From CALBPI01 sp038531945 (lineage in GTDB: Bacteria > Pseudomonadota > Gammaproteobacteria > Steroidobacterales > Woeseiaceae), in assembly GCA_038531945.1 (NCBI GenBank), contig JBCBBH010000001.1, forward strand, positions 434,001 through 498,000: a stretch of 64,000 nucleotides of DNA, in the 5' to 3' direction. Below, in pieces: positions 45,324-53,079 of the stretch. How positions within the stretch are numbered: position 1 is the stretch's first letter; each line of letters opens with the position of its first letter. A model generated the notes under the pieces. The model searched no databases. It was not told the origin of the DNA and saw nothing but the letters and a program-made list of their open reading frames with translations. Both the position numbers and the translations under genes were made by a program.

Positions 45324-46369
45324 TCGTCGGACCTGTCCATATGAATTGGGAGCCGGATCTCGAATACCGTTCGACCCGGTTTGCTGGCGAACTCAATCAA
45401 CCCGCCGTGCCGGTTGATCAACTCCTGAGACAATGGCAACCCAATGCCCGTGCCGCCGGGTTTGCCCGTGACCAATGGATAGAAAATAGACTCTCGGATT
45501 TCGGGATCAATTCCCGGGCCATCGTCTTCGATCTGAACCAATGCCACCACGCGATGCCGAATCTCGCCGATCGTCTCGTTGGTGACCGCGCGCGTGCGAA
45601 GCCGGATATGGCCGACCTCCTGATCACTGGTTGCGGCGGCGGTGGCGTTGCTGAGTAAGTTCAATACCGCCTGAACAACCTGACCGCGGTCGAGTTCCAG
45701 CAAGGGTATGCTGGGGTCATAGTCGCGACTCCAGTGAATCTGTTGCCCCTGCTCGGCGGAGACAAGATTCACGACATGCTCCAGGACCTCGTGAATGTTG
45801 GTCGGATCCTTGCGCGGCTCCTCGCCCGGCCCGAGTAACGAGTCAACCAGTGTCGCCAGGCGATCCGCTTCTGCGATGATTACGTCGGTATAAGCTTTCA
45901 ACGCAGCGCTATCGGACTGTCTTGCCATCAGTTGCGCTGCACCACGCAATCCGCCCAGCGGGTTTTTGATTTCGTGTGCGAGCTGCCGCGCCATCATCCG
46001 CCCAGCGTCGTGTTGCGATAGCAGAGTGTGGTCTCTGTTGATGCGACGCCGCGATGTCACATCAGTAAATTCAATCAGGTAATGATCTTTCACACCCGCG
46101 TATGTCGCGATCCGGACGTCGACATACTGCGTCTCGCGCGAGCTGGCTTCTTCGCGCAACCGGATGATATGCGCGTAGGTCGTGTTGGAGTCTGCACAGT
46201 GCCGCAATTCCTCCAGCAACAACTCTGCGTCGAGGAACCAATGCGTGAGTGGATAACGGCTAAGGGTGGCGCGACTGGCTCGCAGCAAATTTTCTGCTGC
46301 AGCGTTTGCTTGCACGATTTCGAAGGAGCTATCGACAACAAGGATGCTGGTTGTCAGGTGCTCGATAAT
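45320..46369 (-). CDS. glnL: Nitrogen regulation histidine kinase NtrB (NR-II), non-standard start
   Basis: The PAS start TIIEHLTTSILVVDSSFE aligns with E. coli NtrB near residue 11. The H box is LAHEIKNPLGGLRGAAQLMARQ, and the ATPase N/G boxes include VLNLLSNA, DDGPGI and GGTGIGLPLSQELI. There is no in-frame ATG, GTG or TTG between the upstream gene's stop (46396) and the PAS domain; the nearest are GTG 46573 and ATG 46645, deep inside the DUF4124 gene. I place the start at ATT 46369, behind AGAGGGCGA, giving 349 residues like E. coli. CTG further on is also possible. Confidence 0.85.
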   Translation of the reverse strand: MIEHLTTSILVVDSSFEIVQANAAAENLLRASRATLSRYPLTHWFLDAELLLEELRHCADSNTTYAHIIRLREEASSRETQYVDVRIATYAGVKDHYLIEFTDVTSRRRINRDHTLLSQHDAGRMMARQLAHEIKNPLGGLRGAAQLMARQSDSAALKAYTDVIIAEADRLATLVDSLLGPGEEPRKDPTNIHEVLEHVVNLVSAEQGQQIHWSRDYDPSIPLLELDRGQVVQAVLNLLSNATAAATSDQEVGHIRLRTRAVTNETIGEIRHRVVALVQIEDDGPGIDPEIRESIFYPLVTGKPGGTGIGLPLSQELINRHGGLIEFASKPGRTVFEIRLPIHMDRSDE

Positions 46370-46395
46370 TGTTTCGCCCTCTTTGGACGAGCGTG

Positions 46396-46986
46396 CTAAC
46401 GACCCCGTGTCGTCTGCTGCACGTAGAAAGTCAGCGCGTTGCTGCGATACACCGTCCGACCCTGTTCGTCCAGAACATTCGCTGCGATCGTGTGCGTACC
46501 GCGATACACCGGTGTGATCGTCTGGCTCGTGCTGCGCGCTGGGTTGCCCACCGCCTGGCCGTCCAGAATCCACTGAATCTCGTGTTCCCCCTGAAGCGAC
46601 GGCGTCAGTATCGCCGCGACTTGAAGCTGGGTAGCTATGTTCCATAGCACCTCGCCAGCCTCAGGGCTGGTAATTTCGAGCCCGGTGTAAGGCACGATCT
46701 CCGCCTCGTCGGCACGCTCTTGTTGCTCGAGTAAGCCAGTGAGGGCCGCTTGCTCAGAGACGGTCGATGCATCTGGCGCCGCTGGCGTGTTGGCGGACAG
46801 TACCGGGTTGTCGATCCCGGGCGGAACGTTGAGGTCAACCGACTCCGCGTCAGCCCGAGGACTTTCCGGTGGTTGATCGGAGTAATGCACAACGCCATCG
46901 TCGTCGACCCAACGGTAAACCTGTTGGGCATGAGCGCTAACAGAGACCAGCGCGACAGTCGCGATTGCTGTGAATAATTGTCGCAT
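46396..46986 (-). CDS. DUF4124 domain-containing exported protein
   Basis: 196 residues from ATG 46986 with a signal peptide (LFTAIATVALVSVSAHAQ). The DUF4124 core is VYRWVDDDGVVHYSDQPPE, near residue 22. The C-terminal part (about 110-190) looks like an Ig-like beta domain (LEITSPEAGEVLWN, TITPVYRGTHTIAANVLDEQG). Function unknown. It lies between glnA and ntrB, a common place for such genes in gammaproteobacteria. Confidence 0.86.
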   Translation of the reverse strand: MRQLFTAIATVALVSVSAHAQQVYRWVDDDGVVHYSDQPPESPRADAESVDLNVPPGIDNPVLSANTPAAPDASTVSEQAALTGLLEQQERADEAEIVPYTGLEITSPEAGEVLWNIATQLQVAAILTPSLQGEHEIQWILDGQAVGNPARSTSQTITPVYRGTHTIAANVLDEQGRTVYRSNALTFYVQQTTRGR

Positions 46987-47050
46987 GGTCGTAGCATAGC
47001 GTGGCTGCCGCTCGGCGGCCAGTGCACATAATGCACCAGCCGCCAATAAG

Positions 47051-48460
47051 TTACAGGCTGTAGTACATATCGAACTCAACCGGATGTGTCGCCATCCGAA
47101 GGCGCGTCACTTCCTCCATCTTCAGGTCGATATAGCCGTCGATCAGGTCATTCGTGAATACATCGCCAGCCAGCAGGAACTCGCGGTCTGCACTCAACCC
47201 GTCCAGAGCCTCCTCCAGGGAGAACGCGACGTGGTTCAATTTGGCTTCTTCTTCCGGCGGCAAATCGTAGAGATCTTTGTCGGCGGGATCGCCTGGATGG
47301 ATCTTGTTGCGGATACCGTCGAGTCCTGCCATCAACATCGCAGAAAACGCGAAGTAGGGATTTGCCATCGAGTCGCCGAACCGAACCTCGATGCGTCGTG
47401 CCTTCGGATTCGATATGAACGGAATTCGGATTGATGCAGATCGATTTCGCGCCGAGTAAGCGAGAATGGTCGGTGCTTCAAAACCCGGAACGAGCCGCTT
47501 GTAGCTGTTGGTTGACGGATTCGCGAAAGCGTTGATCGCCTTGGCATGCTTCAGGATGCCGCCGATGTAATAAAGGGCGGTCTCAGACAGTCCACCGTAG
47601 GCATCACCCGTAAACAGATTGGTGCCATCTTTTACCAAAGACTGGTGAACATGCATGCCGTTACCGTTGTCACCGACAAGCGGCTTGGGCATGAAGGTCG
47701 CGGTCTTGCCGTAAGTATGCGCAACGTTCTGCACCACATACTTCAGGATCTGAACCTCATCCGCCTTGGTAACAAGCGTGTTGAACTTGACGCCAATCTC
47801 GCACTGACCGGCCGTTGCCACTTCATGGTGATGCACTTCGGTTTCGAGGCCCATTTCCTCGAGTGCCAGACACATTGCCGAGCGCATGTCGTGCAATGAG
47901 TCGACGGGAGGTACCGGAAAGTAGCCGCCTTTCTGACCTGGGCGATGGCCATAGTTGCCGCCTTCCATTTCCTCGCCGCTCATCCAGCAACCTTCGACAG
48001 ACCCGATTTTGTAGAACGCGCCTTCGATCGCATCGCCCCAGCGAACGTCATCGAACACGAAAAATTCGTTCTCTGGGCCGAAAAACGCCTCATCAGCGAT
48101 ACCGGTCGACTTCAAATAGGCCTCGGCGCGATGTGCCAGCGAGCGCGGGTCGCGCTCGTAGCCTTGCATGGTCGCAGGCTCAATGACGTCGCACCGGAGA
48201 TTCATCGTCGTTTCTTCCGAGAAAACATCGATGACGGCGGTCCCTGAGTCAGGCAGCAAAATCATGTCCGACTCGTTAATACCCTTCCATCCGGCAATCG
48301 ATGATCCGTCGAACATCTTGCCGTCCTCGAAAAGATCCTCATCGCACGTGTGCGCCGGTACCGTGACGTGTTGTTCCTTTCCCTTGGTGTCGGTGAAACG
48401 GAAATCCACGAACTTCACGTCGTGTTCTTTGATCATGCTGAGTACGTCAGCGCTGCTCAT
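47051..48460 (-). CDS. glnA: Glutamine synthetase type I (GSI-beta)
   Basis: 469 residues from ATG 48460, with GGAGG at the right distance; same length as E. coli GlnA. Conserved motifs: FDGSSIAGW near residue 50, FGPENEFFVFDD, GDNGNGMHVHQS, NRSASIRIP and FGDSMANPYFAFSAML. The adenylylation Tyr is in DLYDLPPEE (Tyr398, initiator Met counted as 1), so GlnE control is likely. It makes glutamine from glutamate and ammonia. It is driven by the sigma-54/NtrC promoter upstream. Confidence 0.98.
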   Translation of the reverse strand: MSSADVLSMIKEHDVKFVDFRFTDTKGKEQHVTVPAHTCDEDLFEDGKMFDGSSIAGWKGINESDMILLPDSGTAVIDVFSEETTMNLRCDVIEPATMQGYERDPRSLAHRAEAYLKSTGIADEAFFGPENEFFVFDDVRWGDAIEGAFYKIGSVEGCWMSGEEMEGGNYGHRPGQKGGYFPVPPVDSLHDMRSAMCLALEEMGLETEVHHHEVATAGQCEIGVKFNTLVTKADEVQILKYVVQNVAHTYGKTATFMPKPLVGDNGNGMHVHQSLVKDGTNLFTGDAYGGLSETALYYIGGILKHAKAINAFANPSTNSYKRLVPGFEAPTILAYSARNRSASIRIPFISNPKARRIEVRFGDSMANPYFAFSAMLMAGLDGIRNKIHPGDPADKDLYDLPPEEEAKLNHVAFSLEEALDGLSADREFLLAGDVFTNDLIDGYIDLKMEEVTRLRMATHPVEFDMYYSL

Positions 48461-48503
48461 GCGGTGTCCTCCAAAAGGGATTAGTGTTAGTGCCCAATTA
48501 TAG

Positions 48504-48519
48504 TGCACATTGCGTGCCA
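48504..48519 (-). promoter_or_regulatory. Sigma-54 promoter of glnA
   Basis: On the minus strand the site reads TGGCACGCAATGTGCA: GG and GC dinucleotides with the correct 10-bp gap, and only one mismatch to TGGCACG-N4-TTGCA. Transcription would start near 48494, about 34 bases before the glnA ATG. Confidence 0.88.
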
Positions 48520-48581
48520 TTCGTGCGACCAACTGAACCTGTTGATTGCTCGATGTTTTCTTGTCTCAACACCGGAGAAGT

Positions 48582-48598
48582 TGCACCAAAATAGTGCG
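48582..48598 (-). promoter_or_regulatory. NtrC enhancer site (proximal) for glnA
   Basis: The minus strand reads CGCACTATTTTGGTGCA, nearly the E. coli glnA enhancer half-site pair (GCAC-N7-GGTGC spacing). It lies roughly 90-105 bases upstream of the predicted sigma-54 start. Confidence 0.8.
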
Positions 48599-48613
48599 GC
48601 GTAATTTTTGTCC

Positions 48614-48630
48614 GGGTACATATTGGTGCG
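48614..48630 (-). promoter_or_regulatory. NtrC enhancer site (distal, weaker)
   Basis: The minus strand reads CGCACCAATATGTACCC: a good left half (CGCACCA) and a poor right half. It lies 32 bases upstream of the proximal site, three helical turns, like the paired E. coli sites. Confidence 0.6.
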
Positions 48631-48638
48631 CGCCGAGA

Positions 48639-48667
48639 TCAACAACGTGAGCGGTTCCCGATATACT
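48639..48667 (+). promoter_or_regulatory. Likely sigma-70 promoter of glyQ
   Basis: TCAACA (4 of 6 bases) at 48639, a 17-base spacer, and TATACT at 48662-48667, about 40 bases before the glyQ ATG. Confidence 0.5.
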
Positions 48668-48706
48668 CGCCGCCCAACCTGTTTTTCCTGTTCCGCTGGA
48701 CTTCTC

Positions 48707-49636
48707 ATGACAACCCCATCGCTCACGTCTGTGGCCGCCACTCGGCCCGCGACGTTCCAGGATTTGTTGCTCACATTGCAGACCTACTGGGCACGGCAAG
48801 GCTGCGTGATTCAACAGCCCATCGATTTACCGGTGGGTGCCGGCACGTTTCATCCGGCTACCTTCATGCGTGCGATTGGGCCAGAGCCGTGGAGTGCGGC
48901 GTACGTCCAACCCTGTCGGCGGCCAACCGACGGACGATATGGCGACAATCCTTTTCGGTTGCAGCATTACTACCAATACCAGGTGGTCATCAAACCGTCT
49001 CCGCTGAATATTCAAGAGCTATACCTGGGCTCACTACAAGCGCTTGGAATTGACCCGTTGGTGCATGACATCCGGTTTGTCGAGGACAATTGGGAGTCGC
49101 CCACCCTCGGGGCGTGGGGCCTGGGCTGGGAGGTCTGGCTCAATGGGATGGAGATCACCCAGTTCACGTACTTTCAACAGGCCGGCGGAATGGAATGCAA
49201 ACCGGTCACCGGCGAAATCACCTACGGGCTCGAGAGAATCGCGATGTACCTGCAGGACGTCGAGAGCATCTTCGATCTGATTTGGACCGACGGTCCACTC
49301 GGTCGGGTGACCTATGGCGATGTGTATCATCAAAACGAAGTCGAACAGTCCGCCTATAATTTTGAGCACGCAGACGTACCGGCACTATTTCGAGCCTTCG
49401 ATCAAGCCGAAACAGACTGCATGACGTTAGTAGAGGCCGATCTGCCGTTACCCGCATATGAGCAGGTTTTGATCGCATCACACCAGTTCAATCTGTTGGA
49501 CGCGCGGCAAGCGATTTCCGTAACCGAACGGCAAGCCTATATTCTGCGGGTGCGGACTATGGCGAGAGCTGTCGCAGAACGTTACTACGCGAGGCGGGAA
49601 GCCATCGGCTTTCCAATGTGTGCCTCAACAGGCTGA
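48707..49636 (+). CDS. glyQ: Glycyl-tRNA synthetase alpha subunit
   Basis: 309 residues from ATG 48707 (E. coli 303). Class II signatures: TFQDLLLTLQTYWARQGCVI, PVGAGTFHPATFMRAIGPEPW, RRPTDGRYGDNPFRLQHYYQ and GGMECKPVTGEITYGLERIAMYL. It pairs with GlyS in the alpha2beta2 enzyme. Divergent from glnA. Confidence 0.97.
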   Translation: MTTPSLTSVAATRPATFQDLLLTLQTYWARQGCVIQQPIDLPVGAGTFHPATFMRAIGPEPWSAAYVQPCRRPTDGRYGDNPFRLQHYYQYQVVIKPSPLNIQELYLGSLQALGIDPLVHDIRFVEDNWESPTLGAWGLGWEVWLNGMEITQFTYFQQAGGMECKPVTGEITYGLERIAMYLQDVESIFDLIWTDGPLGRVTYGDVYHQNEVEQSAYNFEHADVPALFRAFDQAETDCMTLVEADLPLPAYEQVLIASHQFNLLDARQAISVTERQAYILRVRTMARAVAERYYARREAIGFPMCASTG

Positions 49637-49648
49637 CGGAATTTTCAC

Positions 49649-51751
49649 ATGAGCAAATCTTCAGAGCAGGTCAGCAGCTGCCTGTTTGAATTGGGTCTGG
49701 AAGAGCTACCGCCGAAAGCGATGCCCGCTTTGGCTGACGGTTTTGCGACAGGCATGCGTGACGCACTGGCAGCTTGCGCGCTCACGCATGGAGCGCTGCA
49801 GGTGTTCGCAGCACCCAGACGGCTTGCGGTGTTGGTTCAGGATGTTCCGCGTCGGCAGGCGGACAGTGTTGAGTTAATGCGTGGACCCCCGGTTCGAATC
49901 GGGATTGATGCTGAGGGCGAGCCCACCAAGGCCGCGCTTGCGTTTGCCAACAAGTGTGGCGCGACATTCGAGCAACTCGAGCGGGAGCGCACTGAGAAGG
50001 GCGAATGGCTCGTATTTCGTGCAGAACGGAAGGGGCAAGCGTTTGCGGAACTGGCACAGCAGATCCTGGACGCCTCGATCAGTGCGCTGCCGATTCCCAA
50101 GCGGATGCGTTGGGGTTCGTGTGAGGAGAGCTTTGTGCGACCGCTACATTGGCTTGTGGCTTTACAAGGGTCAGACGTGTTGCCAGTTTCGCTTTTTGGA
50201 ATCCGGGCTGGCCGCAATACACAAGGACACCGATTCCATGCGTCGGGCGTCGTTGGGCTCACCGTTCCGTCGGTCTATGAGGAGACACTAAAAGCCAATC
50301 ATGTCGTTGCGGACTTCGACGAGCGCTTGCGTAAGGTTCGCACGGGCGTGTTGGAATTGGCGAAGTCAATTGATGGCAAGGTCAAGGACGACGATAGCCT
50401 GTTTCGCGAAATCACGGCGATCGTCGATTGGCCGGTAGCGATTACAGGACAATTCGACGAACGCTTCCTGGCGCTGCCGAAGGAGGTGCTGTCATCGACA
50501 CTGAAAGTACATCAACGCTACTTCCCTGTATTGAACGAGAGCGGAGCGCCAACCAACAAGTTCATTACCGTTGCCAATATCGAGAGCAAAGATCCGAACG
50601 CTGTTCGCGATGGCAACCAGCGGGTAATCTCACCGCGTTTGGCAGATGCAGAGTTTTTCTGGAAAAGCGATCGCCAGAAGCCACTTCGTGCACGTCACAA
50701 TATGCTGCAGGACGTCGTGTACCAAAAGGCACTGGGGACGCTCGGCGATAAGACGACCCGAGTCGCACATCTCGCGACCTGGCTTGCCGAGACATTGGGG
50801 GTTGACGCCGAGGTGGCAGCGACCGCTGCAAGCCTGTCGCGATGCGACCTCGTGACGGACATGGTGGGCGAATTCCCGGAACTGCAAGGCATCATGGGCG
50901 CGTATTATGCGGCCGCAGACGGTGAGTCTGAGGCAGTGGTTACCGCCGTTCGTGAGTTCTATCAACCACGATTTGCTGGAGACGCCATCGCTGGCAGCAA
51001 CATTGGTCGAGTGCTGGCACTGGCCGACAAACTCGACACGCTTGCCGGCATTTTTGCGATCGGGAAGCGACCCACGGGTAACCGTGATCCATTTGGCCTG
51101 CGACGCGCAGCTCTCGGGGTGATTCGGACCATCATCGAAGGTGAGTTGGAGTTCGATCTGGTTGCCGCACTTCAGGTTGCCGTAGAACAACAACCCGTAG
51201 ATGTCAGCAGTCATCCGGAGTTGGTTGATGATTTATACGATTTCATTATCGACCGACTACGGCACTATGAGATCTCGAACACATGCGGCGGACATCCGGA
51301 TTGGTTCGAAGCAGTTGCGGCACGCACACCGCACTCGCTGCTCGATTTTCATCAGCGTGTGCTGGCGGTGGCAGCGTTTGTCGAATTGCCGGCTGCGGCG
51401 ACTTTAGCGGCGGCCAATAAGCGGATCGCAAATATTCTTCGCAGTGCCGGGAACGATGCACACGGAGACCTAGATCCCGAGGCCCTGCGTGGGCCTGCCG
51501 AAACGGCGTTGTTGGCCGCTTGGTCCGAGGCGAGCACCGACGTGGCGCCTATGGTTCTGCAACGGCAATATGACCAGGCGATGAGCCGGCTGGCGGACTT
51601 GCGTGATTCGGTGGATGCATTTTTCGATCAAGTCATGGTGATGTCGGAAGATGTCGACGAGCGGCGCAATCGTCTGGCGTTGTTAGCGGCTGTGCGCGGT
51701 CTGTTCCTCGAAGTGGCGGATGTATCTGAGCTTGTGGTGGGCAACGATTGA
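49649..51751 (+). CDS. glyS: Glycyl-tRNA synthetase beta subunit
   Basis: 700 residues (E. coli 689). Family features: LFELGLEELPPKAMPALA at the start, FAAPRRLAVL, MRWGSCEESFVRPLHWLV, VLSSTLKVHQRYFPV and DKLDTLAGIFAIGKRPTGNRDPFGLRRAALG. It overlaps gmhB by 4 bases. Confidence 0.97.
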   Translation: MSKSSEQVSSCLFELGLEELPPKAMPALADGFATGMRDALAACALTHGALQVFAAPRRLAVLVQDVPRRQADSVELMRGPPVRIGIDAEGEPTKAALAFANKCGATFEQLERERTEKGEWLVFRAERKGQAFAELAQQILDASISALPIPKRMRWGSCEESFVRPLHWLVALQGSDVLPVSLFGIRAGRNTQGHRFHASGVVGLTVPSVYEETLKANHVVADFDERLRKVRTGVLELAKSIDGKVKDDDSLFREITAIVDWPVAITGQFDERFLALPKEVLSSTLKVHQRYFPVLNESGAPTNKFITVANIESKDPNAVRDGNQRVISPRLADAEFFWKSDRQKPLRARHNMLQDVVYQKALGTLGDKTTRVAHLATWLAETLGVDAEVAATAASLSRCDLVTDMVGEFPELQGIMGAYYAAADGESEAVVTAVREFYQPRFAGDAIAGSNIGRVLALADKLDTLAGIFAIGKRPTGNRDPFGLRRAALGVIRTIIEGELEFDLVAALQVAVEQQPVDVSSHPELVDDLYDFIIDRLRHYEISNTCGGHPDWFEAVAARTPHSLLDFHQRVLAVAAFVELPAAATLAAANKRIANILRSAGNDAHGDLDPEALRGPAETALLAAWSEASTDVAPMVLQRQYDQAMSRLADLRDSVDAFFDQVMVMSEDVDERRNRLALLAAVRGLFLEVADVSELVVGND

Positions 51752-52305
51752 GCGCGCAACGCTGGCTCATTCTGGATCGGGACGGCGTCATTAACGAAGA
51801 CAGTGATGATTTTGTTCGGTCGCCCGAGGAGTGGATACCCATTCCCGGCAGTATCGACGCAATCGCAGGGCTTGCCCAACAGGGCTGGCATATCAGTGTG
51901 GCGACGAATCAGTCTGGAATCGGCCGAGGTTATTTTCCCCGTAGCGCCGTGTATGCGATGCATCGCAAGATGCGGCGTTTAGTGCGCGCGCAAGGCGGCG
52001 AAGTGCATGACGTTGTGTTTTGTCCGCATCGCCCGGACGAGGGTTGCGAGTGCCGCAAGCCGCGCCCGGGGATGTTCCGCCAGCTACAACGCCGTACAGG
52101 TCTCGATCTTCAGCAAGCCCATGTGGTGGGAGATTCTCTTCGCGATCTGGAGGCGGGGCAGTCGATCGGCGCAAAGTTGTGGCTCGTGCTAACCGGCAAG
52201 GGCCAAAGGACCGCGCAATCGGTGAAGGCTCGCATGCCAGACTGGTGGAGCTCAGTTCAGGTGCGCAACAATTTGGCAGAGGTTGCGCGTGAACTCGGGC
52301 GCTAG
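51748..52305 (+). CDS. gmhB: D-glycero-beta-D-manno-heptose-1,7-bisphosphate 7-phosphatase
   Basis: 185 residues from TTG 51748, which overlaps the glyS stop. HAD motif LDRDGVINED near residue 9, TNQSGIGRGYF, the zinc knuckle CPHRPDEGCECRKP, and VVGDSLRDLEAG. It supplies ADP-heptose for lipopolysaccharide. Next to plsC. Confidence 0.94.
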   Translation: MSAQRWLILDRDGVINEDSDDFVRSPEEWIPIPGSIDAIAGLAQQGWHISVATNQSGIGRGYFPRSAVYAMHRKMRRLVRAQGGEVHDVVFCPHRPDEGCECRKPRPGMFRQLQRRTGLDLQQAHVVGDSLRDLEAGQSIGAKLWLVLTGKGQRTAQSVKARMPDWWSSVQVRNNLAEVARELGR

Positions 52306-52309
52306 TTCG

Positions 52310-53047
52310 ATGAGTGCCTTGCGTCAGTGGATCGGTTCGGTCCTGTTCACCGGTTGGATGTTTGGGAGCGTCGGGTTTTACGCAATAGCCGTGATAGTGA
52401 TCGCACCGTTTGGCTCGGCTGCACGGTACGGCATTGCCAAAGCCTGGGCACGCTTGATGATGCGATCTTTGAACATGTTGTGTGGTATCGATTACCGCGT
52501 CCGCGGTGCTGAAAATATCCCGAATGAAGCGGCAGTGTTTTTGCTGAAGCACTCGTCTGCACTGGAAACTATCGCGGAGATCGAAATTTTTCCACGACAG
52601 ACCTGGGTCTTGAAGCGGGAGCTCCAGTGGGTTCCGATTTTCGGTTGGGCATTGCGCCTACTGGATCCTATCGCCATCAATCGTGGTGGGCGACGGAGCG
52701 CGGTCAAACAAGTCATCAAGCAAGGAAAAGCGCAATTGGAGAACGGCGTCAACGTCATGATTTTCCCGGAAGGAACGCGGGTACCGCATGGACAGTCCAG
52801 ACGCTATGGTTCGAGCGGTGTAGCGTTGGCCAAAGCCGCAGACGTGCCGGTGATTCCTGTAGCACACAATGCCGGAGTGTTTTGGGCGAGGCGTGGTGTA
52901 CGGAAATTTAGCGGCACCGTCGAGTTTGTGATCGGTGAGCCCGTATGGGTCGAAGATCGAGACGTACGCAAGGTCAATGAGGATATCCAACAATGGATGG
53001 AGTCCGAGATTGACAAGATGGGTGGGCGCGAACTGCGCAGCCCATAA
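52310..53047 (+). CDS. plsC: 1-acyl-sn-glycerol-3-phosphate acyltransferase (PlsC-like)
   Basis: About 245 residues from ATG 52310. An N-terminal helix (FGSVGFYAIAVIVIAPFG), then the acyltransferase motif KHSSALET (HX4E where HX4D is usual), and IFPEGTRVPHGQ, with PVIPVAHNAG later. It makes phosphatidic acid at the inner membrane. The HX4E form is common in related beta/gammaproteobacterial proteins. Converges on gyrB. Confidence 0.9.
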   Translation: MSALRQWIGSVLFTGWMFGSVGFYAIAVIVIAPFGSAARYGIAKAWARLMMRSLNMLCGIDYRVRGAENIPNEAAVFLLKHSSALETIAEIEIFPRQTWVLKRELQWVPIFGWALRLLDPIAINRGGRRSAVKQVIKQGKAQLENGVNVMIFPEGTRVPHGQSRRYGSSGVALAKAADVPVIPVAHNAGVFWARRGVRKFSGTVEFVIGEPVWVEDRDVRKVNEDIQQWMESEIDKMGGRELRSP

Positions 53048-53079
53048 GCAATCCGAACGCCAAACGAAACGTCGGGCGA

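Noticed and set aside
48497..48502. TATAAT as a sigma-70 -10 for glnA
   Set aside because: No acceptable -35 at 16-18 bases; the sigma-54 site fits far better.
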